DNA of 64,000 nt. Origin: Nelumbo lutea. Taxonomy: Eukaryota; Streptophyta; Magnoliopsida; Proteales; Nelumbonaceae. Shown here piece after piece: positions 58,887 to 64,000 of this stretch. The stretch covers positions 69,908,383 through 69,972,382 of the forward strand of contig JAKGHH010000002.1 in NCBI GenBank assembly GCA_022828595.1. The letters run 5' to 3'. The position numbers were made by a program, and so were the translations under genes. The notes under the pieces are model-generated. The model saw only the letters and a list, made by a program, of their open reading frames with translations, did no database searches and had not been told where the DNA came from. The stretch's first letter is position 1. The number at the start of each line of letters is the position of its first letter.

Positions 58887-61800
58887 ATGAAATTTGTAAT
58901 CTGGAACAGAAGGGGGTGTAATGACCCTCATAAAGTCTGATCCTAAAAAAGCAAATCAAAGAAAAAATCCAAACATTCTCTTCATGTCTAGAACAAAATT
59001 TGATACCCAAAAAATGGAAAAATTTGGGAACCAAACTAGGTTATAAGCAATGAAGTGGAGTGCCTACAAGGGGTTTATAATGAGGTCTTTTTGTTGTTGG
59101 AAAAATTAAATGTTTATTGATAAAATTTTCATGTCTGATAAGATCATTGTTTTAAACATAAAGGATGGTCCTTCAAACCCTCCATAGTGATTAGGCTTAG
59201 TTTATGGTAACATAAGTAGATCCCAAAGAACAAACTTTTGGGAAGAATTTAGTGAGCTCATCGGTAACAAACCAAATTGGATAACAGCCAATGACTTGAA
59301 TGATACACTTGAATTGAGTCATTACAAAGTTAATCGACTAATCGTCACTGCCCAAGCAAAATATCTAAGCATCTATATCAGCTAATACAAAACCATGCCT
59401 TAATGGAAATCAAATCTAAGGGATCTAGCTTTACGCCTTTACTTGGTCAAATGAGAAAATGGGTGCCCAATGCATTAGACAGGGGCCTAACTACTCCCTG
59501 GTGGCATGAGTTATTCCCTGAATCTAGAAATATATTTTTAGATTACACCATACTACTTCTACACACTATTCCCAAAGTTTAAGGAATGCAAAAATGGAGT
59601 TGAAAAAATGGAACAAGGAAATATTCGGGTTTATTGAGACAAAATTGAAACACATAGAAGAAAAGTTGTTGATGTTAGACAAGATAGGGTTTTCAAGTGG
59701 TAGCCAAGAAAGGTTGGAGTTAATGAGAGAATATGAAAAATGGTTGATCAAAGAGGAGCAGTCATGAAAGATGAAATTGAGGGAATTGTGGTTAAAAGAA
59801 GGAGGAAGAAATACAAAGTATTTCCATCAACTCACAAAATTTAATAGAAGAAGAAATACACTAGATTTTCTGGAAAAAAAAATGAAAAGGAGGTTAATAA
59901 AAGCCTAGAGGATGTAGTTGAAGCATTTAAAAACTATGCTACCCAAATTCATGGACCTAGAAATGAAGATGCAATCCAAATTTAGGATCTGATATAGATT
60001 AAGCTAGCAAATACTGAAGTAGCAGACCTAATAATCTCACCCCTCAATGAGGAGATTAAAGTAGTAGTAAAATCCATGAGAGCCTACTCTATTCTTGGAT
60101 TGCACACAACCAATCCAATTTCCCCCAACCTGAACTCCACATGCTTAGCTTACCACCCTAAAACCAAAAATCCTTGAAGGATCCAACAACATAGACCCGT
60201 TAGTGTTTGTAGTGTGTTGTACAAAATAATATCCAAATATTTGGTTCTTAGGATAGAGAAGAAAATGGATAAATTGATTGCACACAACCAATCAACTTTT
60301 ATAAAAGGAAGACATCTTGGTGGTAAAAGAAATAGACCACAAAACGAGGAAATAAGGGGAAAAAAAAAGAAAAAATGGGTGTTACTAAAGATTGATGTGT
60401 CCAATGCCTATGAAATGAAAAGAGATTTTGACATCTAAATGTTAAAAGAGATGGGTTTCCTTGACAAGTGGTGTCAAATGGTTGAATTTTACTAAATACA
60501 CCAACATTTTGCATAAAAATAAACGAGACTCAGAAAAATTACAAGTGATCTTTCATATTTGTTTATCATTGGAATGCAAGCCCTCTCTAGCCTATTCTCT
60601 ATTGCTGAATAGAATAAAGAGATACAAGGTTTTAAAATATGTAGGGAGGGAATCCCAATCACACATTTACTATTTGCCGATTGACAAATCTTCAAAAAGT
60701 TTAAAGATGAAAAAATAAACTTAGCAAAGTTTGGAGCCCAGTTGTGGTGTTCATAAAAGAAAAGAAAGCTGTTTCATATGTTACAAATAAAATAGATGAA
60801 GTCTCACGAGAGATAACTGTGTGCAAAATTATGCTTTCAAGGAAGAACAAATCTTCATCACCAAGTAAACATAGGCAAAATTTATATCCCATGTTGGAAG
60901 AATCACACTAGTGAAATTAGTGTTATAGGCCCTAACCACATACATCATGTCAACCTTAATTCTCTGTAGAAAAAATAGTGGACTAGATAGAAAAACTTGA
61001 AAAACATTAATTCCTTGTGGGAAGGTTCCAACCACAAAACATCCATGCATACAATAGCTTGGGACAAAATCTACAAGCCAAAAAAATGGGGGTTTGGGAT
61101 TTAGAAAAATGGGAGAGTTTAGCAAGGCTTTGTTTATGATTTAAACGCGGAGATTAATGACCTCTGCAAATGGCCTTTAGGGTCAAGTAATCAAAGAAAA
61201 ATATGTGAAAGAAGTACCCTTATTTAATTTGAAGAAAAAACCAAGTGACTTTTCTTGGTGGAAAAAAGTTGTGGACTTAGTGGAATAGATCAAAGAAAAC
61301 TTTTTCTAGCAAATAAAATGGAAGAATGGTGCATATATTAAACCCCTGGATCCCAACTCTATAGAGTGGCTCCCCTTTATTAAAAGAAAATTTACAAAGT
61401 CAACCTAATTTAGTCATTTACCATAATCTTCTGGGCCAATGTCATGGAGCACCATATGGAGAGCCAAAGTTCCACTAAGATTCCAATTTTTCATTTGGAA
61501 AGGTGGTGGAGTGGTATAAAAACAAAAGATAAAATGGTCTATTTGCAACAACAAGACCAACTTTGCATTTTCTATTTTAAAGCTAGAGTCGTGGCAACAT
61601 CTATTCTTTTCATGCCATTATGCAAAAAGCAGTTCTGCTCATAGCACAAATAGAAATTAACCTAGATGGTGTACTAAAATTGTAGCTCTACTAGTTTATC
61701 TCTAATTGGATGAGATTAAAGTTAAAGTCCCTTCCCAAGGAAAGAAAGCAACTCTACATTGCAAAATTCCTTATCCTATTTAGACTTATTTGGAACATGA

Positions 61801-61930
61801 GAAATGCAAAATTACATGGTTAATCTCTCCTTTACCCAATTTAGCTAATTGAAAAAAGACATTCATTATAACCCCTACAAGACCCCCTCTGAAACCATCC
61901 ATACAAGGCCAATTTCCTAAAATGCCTCTT
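58887..61930 (+). mobile_element. L1-type LINE, endonuclease to RT tail, heavily mutated
   Basis: The copy starts with an endonuclease N-terminus, MKFVIWNRRGCNDPHKV (family MKIISWNxRGLGxPxK). GLVYG then endonuclease remnants follow to 59.4 kb; the linker is near 59580-59830. RT at 60190-60310 is HRPVSVCSVLYKIISKYLVL and HNQSTFIKGRHL. Later, TKIPIFHLERW (about 61460) and LIWNMRNAKLHG (about 61790) mark the zinc-binding RVT tail. Unlike the intronic copies it reaches the endonuclease start, but stops are frequent, so it is dead. Confidence 0.8.
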
Positions 61931-62020
61931 GAATATTTGCTATATGTAGATGGTGCTTACATGCCATCTATGGGACAACAATAATTTGGTTCATAATTAT
62001 AGTTAAGGATTTAATTGTTA

Positions 62021-62720
62021 CCTTCTACAAGAAAATTGGCCTTTGGCAACGACCCAAATATTGTTTCCAATATAGAAAAACTGTTGCCAAATGTTTTACT
62101 TACAACTGAACAAACTATTGCTAGTGAAGCCGTTGTTAAAAGTGTTTTGCAACAACCAAGTGTTGTGAAATATATGTTTTTACAGTCATCCAATTGCTGG
62201 CAAAAATAATGTTTTGCAACAATCATTTGAAATTGTCGTCAAACAAAATGTTTTAGCAACAATCCATAACAATTGTTACCTATATAATTTTTTAGCAACA
62301 ATAATTACTTGTTGCTTAATGGTACCATCCTTAATAATTATGTTAGTTGTTGCTAATTGTAAATTTGTAACAGTTGAATAATTGTATCTAACAATCATCT
62401 TAGACAACTTGTATAAATTGTTGTTGAATGGCCAACAATCAAACAATTGTTGCCCCAAAGTTCCTTATACAACGATTAAGTTAATTGTTGCCAATTGTAC
62501 ATTAGCAACAACTAAACAATTGTCTCTTATAAATATTTATGGCAACAATTTTTATGAATTGTGGTTGAATTAACAACAATCAAGCACTTGTTACCTTAAG
62601 GTTCCATAAACAACAATCAAGTCAATCTTTGTCAATTGTAAAATGACCACAATTGAATAAATGTTTCTCATAAACATTTGTAAATTGTTATTGAATAACA
62701 TCCCAACTGTATTTATACAC
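62021..62720. mobile_element. One end of a CACTA-like element with subterminal repeat array
   Basis: CTTCTACAAGAAAATTGGCC followed by TTTGGCAACGAC is one or two changes from the CACTACAAGAAAA terminus of plant CACTA (En/Spm) transposons. The next 650 bp are crowded with AACAATTGTTGC-type words in both orientations (near 62155, 62210, 62270, 62300, 62440, 62480, 62505, 62550), as expected for the transposase-binding subterminal region. No opposite end lies in the window before about 62720, where the array fades. Confidence 0.55.
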
Positions 62721-64000
62721 AAATATGTTAAAAATATATTACAATTTCCAAATTTCTATCATAAATAATACAATTAACACAGAAATTTGGTCTAATGTAT
62801 CCACCCACATATCCAAGAGAAGACTAGTAACACCAAGGCAATGCATTCATTGCATAAAGTCTACAGTTCTCTCCCTGTATTGCCCTCTCAATCTGAAAAT
62901 TTTTAATCAGTTGAATACTTTTATAATCATATATATGTCCATAAATGTCTTCATCTTCATATCTTACGTACAAGCACTTCTATTCATAACTCACATTCTG
63001 TGAGGAAGGGTCTTTACTTCTCCAATGCAAATCAAATCTATGTTATTTATATATAACAGTGAAAAGACAGATCTCGTTCTTTGATGGGATTGATCACAAA
63101 TGGCATTGTTGGTTATGCAACAGGTGCAAGGTGGTTGATTGCCAGACATTACATTGCTACTCATCTTCGAACAACATATCGATATTACCTCCACTTGGTG
63201 TTAAGGCTTAGACAGTAGAAACCTTGAACTTCCTTTCTTTCTTCAATCACATTGATAATCTTGTCTGAGAAAATTATCAACAACTAAGAACCTTCTCTCT
63301 CTCATTCAAACACACACACACACACAGAAACACGAATAGTCTCTTGCTCACCAGACGATGTGCACACTGATAGTTGGGTCCCTCAAGCAAGCATTTCTTA
63401 TACCCTTGAAAAGCATGTATCAACTGTAGCTCTTGATTTAAGCATGCAACTCCTCTTAGACACAGTAGCGTCAATCCCAGGTTAGCAACTGCAACAACTA
63501 CAAAGCGATCGAATTATAGAAAAAACAAAACCTTGGTTAAATGAAAAAAACTACGCGTATACTTGCGTACATGGAGTGCTTCTATGGGTTCAACTACTTC
63601 TACTTAATGTATATGCATGGAGAATTAATGCACATAAACACAAATTTCTATCAGCCCATGTGAATGCCCTACTATTCATGATGCACCAGATTTCAAGATT
63701 AGAACAACAATAGAGATATTGAACTAGTTCAATTACTATTGTTCAAATCTGTGGCATATTTCAGACTTAAAGTACCCACTTCAATCTGGGTTTATCACTA
63801 GGGAGTGAAATGCATTGAATGGATGAGTGAATCCAACTTTTGGCTTCTACTGATCAGCTTATAGCTCATGTCAATCTGAACTAAAGATTGTTGTGGTTAG
63901 GAATTTCCAGCCAAGGTCACCAACAGAGATTTTCTCTACATGGCCAAGTCTCTGAGGTTACTAAATGGTAAAGGTATTTTGGAGCTACCTACCATTTACC
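62721..64000. other. No gene recognised; (CA)n run at about 63307-63326
   Basis: A minus-strand stretch at 63474-63350 reads RGVACLNQELQLIHAFQGYK and may be part of an exon, but it matches no family I know and has no partner exons in view. A CA dinucleotide run is present at about 63307-63326. The rest is AT-rich. Confidence 0.3.

Noticed and set aside
1..64000. tRNA, rRNA, CRISPR or operon-like structures
   Set aside because: No B-box-like GGTTCGAATCC with a foldable cloverleaf, no rRNA words and no regularly spaced repeats with unique spacers were seen; a tRNAscan or Rfam search would be the decisive test.

Overview
The window is nuclear DNA of a flowering plant. It is AT-rich and dominated by decayed transposons. 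It holds three spliced genes with clear plant orthologues and GT-AG introns, between them two introns over 4.5 kb and one over 6.5 kb packed with L1-type LINE debris. There are no operons, bacterial genes or CRISPR arrays. LINE-filled long introns occur in magnoliids, basal eudicots and grapevine-like genomes, but the sequence alone does not settle the clade. Most open reading frames of 60-130 codons here are chance ORFs or transposon shards.

Layout. 1-24.3 kb has no intact gene. It contains two decayed FAR1/FHY3-MULE transposase relatives (1-438 and about 11.7-13.6 kb), a non-coding LTR element arranged internal-LTR-internal-LTR (5.1-9.6 kb), short tandem duplications, and several MITEs. Two of these MITEs have exact 8-bp target duplications (1794-1968 and 20734-21234).

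24.4-41.3 kb is the genic core. An NSA2-type ribosome-biogenesis gene (+, nine coding exons, 24653-36916, 260 codons) has a first coding exon consisting only of ATG. Its 5.7-kb and 4.7-kb introns carry LINEs in opposite orientations, themselves broken by nested elements that include a hAT-type MITE with a perfect 8-bp duplication. Downstream and convergent lies an LRAT/NC-domain protein gene (-, three coding exons, 40955-38109, 261 codons). From memory the Arabidopsis orthologues are also neighbours (At5g06360/At5g06370), so this pair is probably old microsynteny.

41.3-48.8 kb is intergenic. It has decayed repeats, an LTR-like block, a run of six consecutive short-loop palindromes (45.5-45.7 kb), and a LINE reverse-transcriptase shard.

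48.8-56.8 kb is an HDA8-type histone deacetylase gene (-, three exons, 382 codons, all zinc ligands and the catalytic Tyr visible). Its 6.6-kb second intron holds several RNase H-bearing LINE tails, one with a 13-bp target duplication.

56.8-64 kb has a hAT-like non-coding region, a LINE running from endonuclease start to tail (58.9-61.9 kb, full of stops), and one end of a CACTA-like element with a dense AACAATTGTTGC-type repeat array.

The three host genes serve separate housekeeping roles (60S subunit maturation, a thiol acyltransferase/hydrolase-fold protein, lysine deacetylation). I found no evidence of a new multi-gene system. The most unusual items are the ATG-only exon, the palindrome run, the nested insertions inside introns, and the tandem non-coding LTR element.
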